Below are positions 14,993 through 23,282 of a stretch of DNA of 64,000 nucleotides, piece after piece. The DNA lies in assembly GCF_014836675.1 (NCBI RefSeq), contig NZ_JACSQK010000005.1:172392-236391 (forward strand), read 5' to 3'. This stretch comes from Comamonas avium (GTDB lineage: Bacteria > Pseudomonadota > Gammaproteobacteria > Burkholderiales > Burkholderiaceae_C). The notes under the pieces are model-generated. The model searched no databases, was not told the DNA's origin, and saw only the letters and a list, made by a program, of their open reading frames with translations. The translations under genes and the position numbers were made by a program. Position 1 is the first letter of the stretch. Every line of letters starts with the position of its first letter.

Positions 14993-16453
14993 ATGAAACG
15001 AACTTTATCCCTCCTAGTGCTGGTGGCCAGCCTGAGTGCCGCGGCCGAGAATTCGGTGCCTGCTGGCACGTTGTCGTCATCTCTGGCCGAGTGGGCCAGC
15101 ACCTCTGCGGCCAGCCCGGCCACGGCGGTGCAGCAGTTCACGCTGGGCAATGGCATGCAGCTCATCGTGCAGCCTGACCGCCGTGCGCCCACAGCCGTGC
15201 ACATGCTGTGGCTGCGCGTAGGGTCCATGGATGAAGTCGATGGCACCACGGGCGTGGCGCATGTGCTGGAGCACATGATGTTCAAGGGCTCTGAAAAACT
15301 GGCTCCAGGTGAGTTTTCTCGCCGTGTGGCTGCTTTGGGCGGGCTGGAAAATGCCTTTACCAACCGGGATTACACGGGCTATTACCAGCAAATTCCCTCC
15401 AACCGTCTGCGCGACGTGATGGAACTGGAGTCCGACCGCTTTGCGCACAACCAGTGGCCCGACGAAGAGTTCGCCAAGGAAATCGAGGTGGTCAAGGAAG
15501 AGCGGCGCATGCGCACCGAAGACAACCCGCGCTCCATGCTGTTTGAGCAGTTGTCGGCCACGGTCTTTCAATCCAACCCTTACCGTCGCCCCGTGGTGGG
15601 CTGGATGAGTGACCTCAACTCCATGACGGCAGACGATGTGCGCAACTTCTACCGCCAGTGGTATGTGCCCGCCAAGGCGGCCATCGTGATTGCCGGGGAT
15701 GTGGATGTGGAGCAGGTCAAAGCCTGGGCAGAAGCGACCTATGGGCAAATTCCTGCGCGAGCTGCCGTACAGAGCAAGCCACAGCAAGAGGCACAGCAAC
15801 TGGGGATTCGCCGCATTGAAGTCAAGCAACCTGCTGAGCAGGCTTTTGTGGCCATGGCCTTTCGCGCGCCGTCCATTCGCAACGTAGAAAATCTGGATGC
15901 CCAGGACAAAGATGCACTGGCCTTGCTGGTGCTGTCTGCGGTGCTGGACGGCTATGACGGCGCCCGTCTGGAGCGTGCTCTGGTGCAGGGTCAAGAGCGC
16001 GTGGCAGACAGCGCCAGCAGCTCGGCCAGCATCATGGGCCGGGGTCCGTCGGTGTTTGTGCTCTCGGGGGTACCCGCCAAGGGCAAGACTGCGGCGCAGC
16101 TGGAGCAGGCCCTGCGTGCCCAGGTGCGGCGCGTGGCCAAGGATGGCGTGCAAGCGACGGAGCTGGAACGTGTCAAGACGCAGTGGATGGCTTCGCAAGT
16201 CTACGAGCGCGATTCGGTGATGGGTCAGGCGCAAGGTCTGGGCAACTACTGGGTCATGGGCATGCCCACCAATGCCGATGAATTGCTGGTCAAGGAATTG
16301 ATGAAGATCACCGCAGCCGATGTGCAGCGTGTGGCCCAGCGGTACTTTGGCGATGACCAGATGACCGTGGCTACCCTGGTGCCCCAGCCGCGCGCAGCCG
16401 GCCAGGCCCCCCGTCCCGCCCAGGGCGCAGCCAGCGATACGCTTGAGCATTGA
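14993..16453 (+). CDS. M16-family zinc metallopeptidase (catalytic partner)
   Basis: It has 486 residues from MKRTLSLLVLVASLSAAAEN, a Sec signal peptide, so it is periplasmic. The inverted zinc site is present as HVLEHMMF, with the distal Glu in the segment ELESDRF. Two M16 domains follow, the second from about residue 215. The next gene encodes a paralogue without the zinc site. Such pairs form heterodimers of the PqqL/YmxG type that degrade peptides and misfolded envelope proteins. The start overlaps the ftsY promoter region. Confidence 0.9.
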   Translation: MKRTLSLLVLVASLSAAAENSVPAGTLSSSLAEWASTSAASPATAVQQFTLGNGMQLIVQPDRRAPTAVHMLWLRVGSMDEVDGTTGVAHVLEHMMFKGSEKLAPGEFSRRVAALGGLENAFTNRDYTGYYQQIPSNRLRDVMELESDRFAHNQWPDEEFAKEIEVVKEERRMRTEDNPRSMLFEQLSATVFQSNPYRRPVVGWMSDLNSMTADDVRNFYRQWYVPAKAAIVIAGDVDVEQVKAWAEATYGQIPARAAVQSKPQQEAQQLGIRRIEVKQPAEQAFVAMAFRAPSIRNVENLDAQDKDALALLVLSAVLDGYDGARLERALVQGQERVADSASSSASIMGRGPSVFVLSGVPAKGKTAAQLEQALRAQVRRVAKDGVQATELERVKTQWMASQVYERDSVMGQAQGLGNYWVMGMPTNADELLVKELMKITAADVQRVAQRYFGDDQMTVATLVPQPRAAGQAPRPAQGAASDTLEH

Positions 16454-16458
16454 AAGTG

Positions 16459-17814
16459 ATGACAATGAAAACAAAAACCATAGCTGCCAGCGCCTGGCTG
16501 GCTTTTACTGTTTCCGGCTTTGGCATGGGCTCTGCATGGGCCATATTGCCTATCCAGCACTGGCAGCAGCCTTCGGGTGCCAAGGTATGGCTGGTAGACA
16601 GCCCCAGCATCCCCATGGTGGACATTCAGGTGTCCTTTGACGCCGGTGCACGCCGTGACCCGCAAAGCAAGTCAGGTCTGGCTACGTCGGTCAGCCTGAT
16701 GACTTCCAAAGGCATCAAGGCCGATGGCAAACAGCCTGCGCTGGATGAAAACGGCTTAGGTGAGGCCTGGGCAGATCTGGGCGCCGGCTTTGGCGCCAGC
16801 GCCGGGCAGGACAGCTTCAGCTACACGCTGCGCAGCCTGATGGTGCCCGATCTGCTCAACCGTGCAGTGGATTTGGCTTCGCGCCAGATGGCCCAGCCCA
16901 GCTGGCCTGCACAGGTATGGCTGCGCGAGCGCGCACGCTGGAGTGCGGCAATTGCCGAGTCCAATACGCGCCCCGGTACGGTTGCCCGCCGTGCCTATGT
17001 CGAAGCGGTGTATGGCGGCCACCCTTATGGCATGCAAACCACGGCTGCAACGCTCAACCATATCCAGATCAAGGATATGCAGGCTTTTCATGCCAGCGGC
17101 ATTCAGGCGTGCCGCGCCAAGGTCAGTGTGGTGGGCGCTGTGGACAAGGCGCAGGCCGATGCACTGGTGACGCAATTGCTTTCGCGCTTGCCCAAGGACG
17201 ATGGCAAGGGCTGCCAGCCCCTGGCGCCGGTGCCAGAAGTACCGCCGCTGAAAGAGGCCAAGCTCATCCGCATTCCTTTTCAGTCTGCCCAGGCCCAGGT
17301 TCTGATCGGCCAGCCAGGTATCAAACGCAATGATCCTGACTTCATGGCGCTATTGGTGGGTGACCACATTCTGGGCGGTGGCGGTCTGGTCTCGCGCCTG
17401 ATGGAAGAGGTGCGTGAAAAGCGTGGCCTGACCTATGGTGTCTCCAGCGGCTTTTCTCCGGGGATGCATGCCGGTGCGTTCACCATCAGCTTGCAAACGC
17501 GCCCTGATCAGGCCGAGCAGGCACGCCAAGTGACACAAGAGACTTTGGCCCAGTTTGTGGCTGATGGCCCTACGGAGAAAGAACTGCGTGATGCCAAGGA
17601 CAATCTGATCGGTAGCTTTGCGCTGCGCATCGACAGCAACCGCAAGCTGCTGGGCAATGTGGCCAATATCGCGTGGAATGATTTGCCACTGGACTATCTG
17701 GATCACTGGACCGCGAAGGTCGAAGCCTTGACCGTTGCCGATGTGCGCAGCGCCATCCAGCGTGTGCTCCATCCGGATCGCATGGTGACCGTGGTGTTAG
17801 GGGAAAAGAAATAA
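16459..17814 (+). CDS. M16-family peptidase-like subunit lacking the zinc site
   Basis: About 451 residues, with a signal peptide (IAASAWLAFTVSGF, then SAWA). Several start codons lie close together (TTG 16450, GTG 16456, ATG 16459, ATG 16465). The M16 fold is clear: DAGARRDPQSKSGLA where the HxxEH helix should begin, then LGGGGLVSRLMEEVREKRGLTYGVSSG in the second domain (quoted here only to identify the R/Y pair of the family). No HxxEH motif occurs, as in the non-catalytic partner of bacterial M16B heterodimers. The R/Y pair in the second domain that helps bind substrate is kept. It probably pairs with the product of the preceding gene. Confidence 0.88.
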   Translation: MTMKTKTIAASAWLAFTVSGFGMGSAWAILPIQHWQQPSGAKVWLVDSPSIPMVDIQVSFDAGARRDPQSKSGLATSVSLMTSKGIKADGKQPALDENGLGEAWADLGAGFGASAGQDSFSYTLRSLMVPDLLNRAVDLASRQMAQPSWPAQVWLRERARWSAAIAESNTRPGTVARRAYVEAVYGGHPYGMQTTAATLNHIQIKDMQAFHASGIQACRAKVSVVGAVDKAQADALVTQLLSRLPKDDGKGCQPLAPVPEVPPLKEAKLIRIPFQSAQAQVLIGQPGIKRNDPDFMALLVGDHILGGGGLVSRLMEEVREKRGLTYGVSSGFSPGMHAGAFTISLQTRPDQAEQARQVTQETLAQFVADGPTEKELRDAKDNLIGSFALRIDSNRKLLGNVANIAWNDLPLDYLDHWTAKVEALTVADVRSAIQRVLHPDRMVTVVLGEKK

Positions 17815-18536
17815 TGGGTCGCAATAGTTATCGCAATATTGAACAGGCTTTGGCGGTGCAAGCCCGTCTGAAAAAACGCGAGGCGTTCAAACAGGCAGAG
17901 GCCGAAGTGCTGGCTGTGGCTGCGGGTAAAAAACCGGGCAGCAAATCCACCAAACCAGCCAAACCGGGCAGTGGTGGTTCAGGAGAGATTCGCATTATTG
18001 GTGGCCAATGGCGCCGCACGCGTCTGGCTGTGGCTCAGCGCCCGGGTTTGCGCCCAACGCCTGATCGGGTGCGCGAGACCCTGTTCAACTGGCTGGGCCA
18101 GGACATGGCGGGCTGGCGTTGCATCGATGCGTTTGCAGGCACGGGTGCATTGGGTTTTGAAGCGGCCTCGCGCGGGGCAGCCCAGGTGCGCATGGTGGAG
18201 CAAGATGCCGGCCTGTCACAGCAGTTGGAGCGTCTGAGCCAGCAGCTCAAGGCAGAAGGTGTGCATGTACAGCGCGGCGACGGTATCGGAGCACTGGGCC
18301 AGAGCACGCCTGGGCATTGGCACCTGGTGTTCATTGACCCCCCGTTTTCGGCAGAAGCCTTGTTTGCGCCGGCAGTGAAAGCGGCCGCGCTGGCCATCGC
18401 CGATGACGGCTTTATCTACCTGGAAGCGCCCAAGGCGTGGACAGATGAAGAACTGGCAGAGTTTGGTCTGCAGCAATACCGCTATCTCAAAGCGGGTGCA
18501 GTGCATGCCCATTTGCTTAAGAAGTTGCCAATTTAA
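17814..18536 (+). CDS. rsmD: 16S rRNA (guanine(966)-N(2))-methyltransferase RsmD
   Basis: 240 residues, with a lysine-rich extension of about 55 residues before the conserved domain, which begins GEIRIIGGQWRRTRL. Motifs are LRPTPDRVRETLFNWL, the SAM-binding CIDAFAGTGALGFEA, and the catalytic FIDPPF. The enzyme methylates G966 of 16S rRNA in the 30S subunit. The start overlaps the stop of the M16 gene by one base (TAATG), with GGGGAAAAG as Shine-Dalgarno. A repeat that doubles as terminator follows, so it ends the M16-M16-rsmD operon. The basic extension could add RNA affinity. Confidence 0.92.
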   Translation: MGRNSYRNIEQALAVQARLKKREAFKQAEAEVLAVAAGKKPGSKSTKPAKPGSGGSGEIRIIGGQWRRTRLAVAQRPGLRPTPDRVRETLFNWLGQDMAGWRCIDAFAGTGALGFEAASRGAAQVRMVEQDAGLSQQLERLSQQLKAEGVHVQRGDGIGALGQSTPGHWHLVFIDPPFSAEALFAPAVKAAALAIADDGFIYLEAPKAWTDEELAEFGLQQYRYLKAGAVHAHLLKKLPI

Positions 18537-18549
18537 ACGTTGATTGGCT

Positions 18550-18592
18550 AAATAGCTTCTAACGCTTGGTACACAAGCGCTAGAAGCTATTT
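18550..18592. repeat. Dispersed inverted repeat, short form, acting as terminator
   Basis: The left arm 18550-18568 (AAATAGCTTCTAACGCTTG) pairs with 18574-18592 (CAAGCGCTAGAAGCTATTT) except for one A/C mismatch. The loop is GTACA. TTTTT at 18590-18594 makes it a plausible intrinsic terminator for rsmD. I recall near-identical elements in many Comamonadaceae genomes, which a search could confirm. Confidence 0.8.
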
Positions 18593-18653
18593 TTATGGCC
18601 AAAATCCGCGCAGGCATAATGCAGCGCAATCGTTGAAGAACATGGAGATCGCT

Positions 18654-19145
18654 ATGGCTGAGCACGTGGTTGCTGTCTACCCCGGTACGTTTGACCCGAT
18701 TACTTTGGGGCACGAAGACATGATTGGCCGCGCCAGCCAGATGTTTGGCCAGGTGATTGTGGGAGTGGCTACGGCACACCATAAAAAGACCATGTTCACG
18801 CTGGACGAGCGCCTGGCGATGGTGCGCGAGGTCTTTAGCGATGTGCCCAATGTCAGCGTGGCCAGCTTTGAGGGGCTGGTGCGTGACTTTGTGGCGCAGC
18901 AGGGTGCCAAGGTGATGGTGCGCGGCTTGCGATCAGGCACTGACTTTGACTACGAGTTTCAGCTGGCAGGCATGAACAAGCACTTGATGCCTGAAGCAGA
19001 AACGGTGTTTCTGACGCCCAGTGCAGAAACGATGTTTATCAGCAGCACCCTGGTGCGTGAAATTGCCACGCTGGGGGGAGACGAGGTGCGCAAATTTGTC
19101 TCGCCCACAGTGCTGCAGCAGTTGCTGGGCAAGTTGAAACGCTAG
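18654..19145 (+). CDS. coaD: Phosphopantetheine adenylyltransferase CoaD
   Basis: 163 residues from MAEHVVAVYPG, with GGAGATC as Shine-Dalgarno; this is the usual CoaD length. Motifs are the nucleotidyltransferase TLGH (T-x-G-H) near residue 18, KKTMFTLDERLAM, VRGLRSGTDFDYE and the C-terminal ISSTLVREIA. It joins ATP and 4'-phosphopantetheine to make dephospho-CoA, the penultimate step of coenzyme A synthesis. It converges with the next gene, and the two stop codons overlap by 4 bp. Confidence 0.95.
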   Translation: MAEHVVAVYPGTFDPITLGHEDMIGRASQMFGQVIVGVATAHHKKTMFTLDERLAMVREVFSDVPNVSVASFEGLVRDFVAQQGAKVMVRGLRSGTDFDYEFQLAGMNKHLMPEAETVFLTPSAETMFISSTLVREIATLGGDEVRKFVSPTVLQQLLGKLKR

Positions 19146-20233
19146 GTTTGCCGTAGCTTGCGCATGCGGTGGTCAGTGACCACCTCGTGAATGAACTGCA
19201 GCTTGGCAACTGCGCCGCTGGAAAGCGCGAACGGGTAGGCATCGCTTTGCCCCAGGCTGCGCGTCAGGCTGTTGAGCATGAGGGTAAGCGGCACGCACTG
19301 CTGCAGGATGTGCTCAAACGCGATGTGAATGTTGGCAAATGGATCATCTACCGGTGCGCAGCTGCTCTGGTGGCCAGGCAGGCGCAGCTGCACGTGGTAG
19401 CTCGCTGCGGTTTCCATCAAGTCCATCACATGCAGGTAATGCGCCCATGTTTCGGCCCAGTCTTCCCACGGGTGTGCGGCTGCGTATGCGCTGACATAGT
19501 GTGCTTGCCAGCCCGCAAGCCCCATCGGTCCGCGTGCGTAGTGGTTGTGCAGTGCAAGGGCGTAGTCGATGCGTTCATCGCCGAACAATTGCCTGAATGG
19601 AGCCAGCCATTGGGTGTCGCGCACCAAGGTGTCCCAGAAGAAATGCCCGGATTCGTGTCGCAAGTGGCCCAGTAAAGTGCGGTAGGGTTCAAACATGGCC
19701 AAGCGTCGGCGGGCGCGCTCGTCATCATCTGCCTCGGCCACGTTCAGGGTAATGACGCCTGCGGTGTGTCCGGTCATGATCTGAGGTTGCCCCGGCAAGT
19801 CTTCCAAGAAGTCAAAAGTTGGGGCAGCAAATCCTTGAAGTGGGGTCAGCTGCAGACAAGACAGGGTGTAGAACAGGTGTCGCTTGGCGTTTTCCACTTT
19901 GCTGGCGCGCAGCACATTCAGCGGATTGATGAAGTTGGGTAACCAGCGTGTCTGCCTGCAGGAGACGCAATACGGCTGAGACCCATCGGCATCGGTTGTG
20001 AAGTTGCATGCCGCTCCTTCGTTGCTGCGATTGCGGCACATGCGCAAGTGCTTAGACCCTTTGTCGAAGTGGCTGGATACAGGCTCCCAGATGCCTGGCT
20101 GAGTTTGCGAGGGTGCCAGCGCGGCCATGTGCATGCGCTCTGGCACAAAAGCCAGCGTAGAGCCGCAATGCACACAGGTTGTGCTTTCAAAAAACACCAG
20201 GTGCCCGCAGTGGTCGCAAGTAAAAGTACGCAT
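19142..20233 (-). CDS. Zinc-ribbon putative metallopeptidase (Peptidase_Mx family)
   Basis: 363 residues. An N-terminal zinc ribbon has CDHCG and CVHCG at about residues 5-24, and a second cluster of cysteines follows near residues 70-95. The C-terminal part matches the putative zinc-binding peptidase family PF15887; the key motif is RHESGHFFWD, an HExxH with a downstream W and D. LPGQPQIMTGH and WEDWAETWAHYLH fit the same family. No signal peptide is present, so it is cytosolic. The biological role is not established. The stop overlaps coaD by 4 bp in a tail-to-tail arrangement with no room for a terminator. Confidence 0.82.
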   Translation of the reverse strand: MRTFTCDHCGHLVFFESTTCVHCGSTLAFVPERMHMAALAPSQTQPGIWEPVSSHFDKGSKHLRMCRNRSNEGAACNFTTDADGSQPYCVSCRQTRWLPNFINPLNVLRASKVENAKRHLFYTLSCLQLTPLQGFAAPTFDFLEDLPGQPQIMTGHTAGVITLNVAEADDDERARRRLAMFEPYRTLLGHLRHESGHFFWDTLVRDTQWLAPFRQLFGDERIDYALALHNHYARGPMGLAGWQAHYVSAYAAAHPWEDWAETWAHYLHVMDLMETAASYHVQLRLPGHQSSCAPVDDPFANIHIAFEHILQQCVPLTLMLNSLTRSLGQSDAYPFALSSGAVAKLQFIHEVVTDHRMRKLRQT

Positions 20234-20267
20234 GGCACCAGCTTAGCGAGGATTGCGCATAAATAGA

Positions 20268-20293
20268 AATGCCGGCCCATATGGGCCGGCATT
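20268..20293 (-). terminator. Perfect 26-bp palindrome downstream of the BON gene
   Basis: AATGCCGGCCCAT (20268-20280) is followed directly by its reverse complement ATGGGCCGGCATT. On the minus strand the stem is followed by TCTATTTATG. It lies between the BON lipoprotein gene and the peptidase gene, and most likely ends the BON transcript. Confidence 0.65.
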
Positions 20294-20339
20294 GCTTGAG
20301 GCAGTGGTCAAAAGCAGCAGACAGCTGCCTGCTGCGTGA

Positions 20340-20660
20340 TTAAGGGCGAACCACGATGCTGTTGCGAACAGCGGTTACACCTTTGACATTGCGGGCAATG
20401 GCTTCGGCGCGGTCTTTTTCAGCCTGGCTCTTGGCAAAACCGGACAGCTGTACGGTGCCTTTGAGTGTCTCCACGCTGATAGATGTGGCCGCTACGGATT
20501 TGTCTTCCGCAAATTTGGCTTTCACCGCAGTGGTGATGCCCGCGTCATCAACATACGAGCCTACGGTCTGCTGGTTGCGGGCTACGGAGCAACCTGTGGC
20601 TCCAATGATGGTGACGCCAACCAAAGTAGCAAAAGCGAGAGCACGTGTGGTTTTATTCAT
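20340..20660 (-). CDS. BON-domain lipoprotein (OsmY-like)
   Basis: This 106-residue protein has a lipoprotein signal peptide with lipobox IGATGC, so the mature protein begins with Cys24. A single BON domain covers about residues 37-105, with the conserved glycines in LKGTVQLSGFAKSQAEKDRAE region and a VRNSIVV end. BON domains bind phospholipid and occur in envelope stress proteins such as OsmY and DolP. It heads toward the peptidase gene but is separated by a terminator. It groups with two further small minus-strand stress-type genes just upstream. OsmY has two BON domains, so this is a shorter relative. Confidence 0.88.
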   Translation of the reverse strand: MNKTTRALAFATLVGVTIIGATGCSVARNQQTVGSYVDDAGITTAVKAKFAEDKSVAATSISVETLKGTVQLSGFAKSQAEKDRAEAIARNVKGVTAVRNSIVVRP

Positions 20661-20759
20661 AGCAAGCCTTTAAGTCTTAGTTTTAGATCGGTGCGCAAAA
20701 TTTAACTCCCCCTGGCATGCGCACCCTCTGCGCCATGGGTTGGTTCAATCCCGAGGTAT

Positions 20760-21197
20760 TTAGCGGCGACGGCCCATCAAGAAGGCAGCAGCAACGGCTG
20801 CGCCAGCGGCGGCGGCCATCAAGATGGATTTACCGGGCTGCTCTACGACGTAGCGCGTCGTGCTTTGAGCAGCTTGTTGAAACTGCTTGCGGGCGCGCTC
20901 AGAGCTTTCGGCACAAAAATCAATGCTTCGATTGCAAAACTCCTGAGCGCGTAAAGACAGGTCATCAATGGCTGGGCTGAGTTCTTTTTCTACCGCTCGC
21001 ATGCCATCTTGTGCTTTTTCAAACGCATTGCTCGCTGCTTCTCGAGTGGTCTTGACAGCCTCTTTGGCCGATTCGCTGGTTTGTTGAGCGAAGTCCTGTG
21101 CGCTTTTTCTGGCTGTTTGTGCAGCGTCTTTGACGGCTTCTGCGGTGGTATCTGCTGCTTCGGTCAGCTTTTTCTTGGCGTCTTCAGTTTGGCTCAT
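20760..21197 (-). CDS. DUF883/ElaB-YqjD-like membrane-anchored protein
   Basis: 145 residues, mostly an amphipathic, coiled-coil-prone helix rich in Ala, Lys, Glu and Thr, with recurring segments such as AADTTAEAVKDAAQTA and SAKEAVKTTREAAS. A single C-terminal membrane helix is followed by Arg (PGKSILMAAAAGAAV, then FLMGRRR). That ending is characteristic of ElaB/YqjD proteins, which bind ribosomes at the membrane in stationary phase. The N-terminal heptad pattern also resembles phasins and LEA-type proteins. AAGGA precedes the ATG. Function is inferred from family only. Confidence 0.75.
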   Translation of the reverse strand: MSQTEDAKKKLTEAADTTAEAVKDAAQTARKSAQDFAQQTSESAKEAVKTTREAASNAFEKAQDGMRAVEKELSPAIDDLSLRAQEFCNRSIDFCAESSERARKQFQQAAQSTTRYVVEQPGKSILMAAAAGAAVAAAFLMGRRR

Positions 21198-21259
21198 ATC
21201 AAGTTGTCCTTCTGTGTTGAAAAGTGCAAATCAGTGATTTGCAGCTGACGTTCTCAGGC

Positions 21260-21427
21260 TTAGCCTTTCTTTTTGAGCAGGCTCATCACAAAAGTGATGA
21301 CGGCCATAACGACAAAGACAAAGAACAAAATCTTGGCAATACCGACTGCGCCTGAAGCGATGCCGCCAAAACCAAAGATGGCAGCAATCAAGGCAATGAT
21401 GAGAAATACGACGGCGTAATGCAGCAT
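21260..21427 (-). CDS. DUF1328 (YtjA-type) small membrane protein
   Basis: This is a 55-residue gene with a very strong Shine-Dalgarno (GAGGAGG). The protein starts [20 protein letters not shown], continues [16 protein letters not shown] and ends in MSLLKKKG. Two hydrophobic helices joined by a Gly/Ala loop match the DUF1328/YtjA family, which is commonly induced by stress and found next to BON and CsbD-type genes. It is the first gene of a minus-strand series (DUF1328, DUF883-like, BON) with 62-bp and 99-bp gaps. Molecular function is unknown. Confidence 0.88.
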   Translation of the reverse strand: MLHYAVVFLIIALIAAIFGFGGIASGAVGIAKILFFVFVVMAVITFVMSLLKKKG

Positions 21428-21763
21428 AGTGAACCTCCTCTAGGTGCTGGTCATTGCGTGCTTTGAATAGAGCTCGCTAACCAATGCTTTGACTGTAGAG
21501 AAGCTGGTGCAAGCTGTGTGACAGTACCGGGGGCGGTTTTTTGTAAGCATGCAGACTGACATGCATGTGCGCGCAGGCCTACAGATGGCTGGCGCTGTGT
21601 TTCTGTCAGGTGAGCAATGCCATGGCCAGCGAAGCACAGGAAAAGCGAGCAATGAAAGTGCTCGCGTCCTCAAAAACACCAAGGGGGCGCAGATTGCGCC
21701 CCCTTGGTCAGGCCACAAGCGGCGCATGTCTGGCAATGCGCTGTGGCCCAGGACAAGCCTAGA
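21428..21763. other. Intergenic region upstream of DUF1328
   Basis: This 336-bp gap between two minus-strand genes holds the terminator of the CHASE3 kinase gene at 21681-21705 and must contain the promoter of DUF1328. I see no convincing gene in either direction. Confidence 0.6.
21681..21705 (-). terminator. Intrinsic terminator of the CHASE3 kinase gene
   Basis: AAGGGGGCGC (21681-21690), loop AGATT, GCGCCCCCTT (21696-21705). On the minus strand the stem is followed by GGTGTTTTTG, which suits termination of the kinase gene ending at 21764. Confidence 0.85.
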
Positions 21764-23131
21764 TTAAGCCGGTGTGAGCGTTTCTACTGCGGTGGTGCCA
21801 ACCGGAATCACCGCAGAGACGGTGGTGCCTTCTCCAATTGCTGAGTTGATGGTCAGCCGGCCTCCGACTGCTTCTACACGGTGGCGCATACCTGCCAAAC
21901 CGTGCGAGTTGGGCCGGATGGATGCCAGATCAAAACCCTCGCCATTGTCCTGAATCTGTACAGCGACATAGGTGGGGTATTTGTGCACGGTGACCTGAAT
22001 TGCGGTGGCCTTTGCGTATTTGCCGATGTTGGTGAGCGATTCTTGCACCAAGCGGTAAATGGTCAGCTCGGTGGCGTCCGGCAGTTCTACCGCCTCGAAG
22101 TTGGCTTCCATGGCAATGCCACTGCGCTGTGCAAATTCAGAAGTCAGGATTTCAAGCGAAGTGGGCAGCCCCAGGTTGGCCAAGGAGGAGGGGCGCAAAT
22201 CTTCCACAATGCGGCGCTTGAGCGCAATGCCGCTGTTGAGCGTTTCTGTGAGGTGCTTGATGCGGTCAGTCACTTCCGGATTGAGCATGTCGATTTTTGA
22301 TTTCAGCCGTGCAACATCCAGCTTGGCTGCTGTGAGTAATGCGCCCAGCTCGTCGTGCAGCTCGCGTGCCAGGTGACCTCGCTCGTCTTCACGCACTTGC
22401 TGCAAATGGTTGGCCAGTTCTGTCAAGGTGGCAGTACGCTCGCGCACCAGTTGCTCCAGGCGGCTGCGTTCTTCCAGCTGCAAGGCTTGCTCGCGTTTGT
22501 GCAAACGCTCGACCATGTTGTGTTGACGCAGGTACAGATAAAACGCCAAGAGACCGATGAGGGTGACTGTGGTGACGCCCACGCGAGCCAGGAAAACCGA
22601 AGATTTCACGTTCTGGTGATAGGCGTTGGCCTCTTGCGTTTCCAGTGCAACCAGCTGGTGCGAAAGCTCCCGGATATTGCCCATGTCCTTGTTGCCCATG
22701 TCCGTGAACATCACAAACTTCAGGGCATCTGCGTTGCCTTCACGAAAAAGGCGCAAGCTCAAATCCATTTCTGCAGTTTTGCGGCTGATGCTGCGTGACA
22801 GAGGCACGAACAATTTCATGCTCTCAGGTGAGCGCTGCAGCAGCGTGCGGATGCGATCCTGAGACTGGTTGATGCTTTTGATGGCATCGTTGTATGGTTG
22901 CAGGTAGTTCTCGTCTCCCGTCAAAAGGAAGCCACGTAAACCAGTTTCTGCATCCAGCATTTCTTTCATGAGTGAGCTAACGGCATTGCGCGTGTCGTAT
23001 GCATGCGTCAAGTTGGTGAGCGATTGATTCGTCTGCTTGTAGCCATACTCATTGATACTGATCATGAGACAAGCTGCCAAGATGGCCAGTGGCAAGCTGA
23101 TTGCCATACGGCGCAATTTCGTCCAGTTCAC
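21764..23131 (-). CDS. CHASE3-domain sensor histidine kinase, NarX type
   Basis: 455 residues from a GTG preceded by GGAGG. A first membrane helix lies near residues 8-28, then a CHASE3 extracellular domain (NLTHAYDTRNAVSSLMKEM, ETGLRGFLLTGDENYL), a second helix near 170-190, a coiled coil and a HisKA_3 domain with the phospho-His in HLARELHDELGALL. The HATPase motif QDNGEGFDLASI is followed by HGLAGMRHRVEAVGG. It is divergent from the NarL-type regulator gene at 23283, its likely partner. The ligand is unknown; CHASE3 kinases often respond to osmotic or envelope stress. Confidence 0.92.
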   Translation of the reverse strand: MNWTKLRRMAISLPLAILAACLMISINEYGYKQTNQSLTNLTHAYDTRNAVSSLMKEMLDAETGLRGFLLTGDENYLQPYNDAIKSINQSQDRIRTLLQRSPESMKLFVPLSRSISRKTAEMDLSLRLFREGNADALKFVMFTDMGNKDMGNIRELSHQLVALETQEANAYHQNVKSSVFLARVGVTTVTLIGLLAFYLYLRQHNMVERLHKREQALQLEERSRLEQLVRERTATLTELANHLQQVREDERGHLARELHDELGALLTAAKLDVARLKSKIDMLNPEVTDRIKHLTETLNSGIALKRRIVEDLRPSSLANLGLPTSLEILTSEFAQRSGIAMEANFEAVELPDATELTIYRLVQESLTNIGKYAKATAIQVTVHKYPTYVAVQIQDNGEGFDLASIRPNSHGLAGMRHRVEAVGGRLTINSAIGEGTTVSAVIPVGTTAVETLTPA

Positions 23132-23282
23132 ATTGATTCCTCCAGCAAGTTCCCAGTTTGGTACAGATATTCTGCATAATCAAGTTTGCTTTGAGACAGG
23201 GTTACCGCTGTGTGCCGCAAACATATGTCTTGCGAAACTAGAAAATCTAGGGATTCGTCCCATAACACGAAGAGAGGCTTCG

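Noticed and set aside
15077-16474. 465-codon open frame opposite the first M16 peptidase gene
   Set aside because: It is antisense to a clear zinc peptidase, and its His/Gln/Leu-rich product has no domain.
21440-21736. 98-codon frame on the minus strand upstream of DUF1328
   Set aside because: It crosses the kinase terminator and gives a low-complexity product with no family features.
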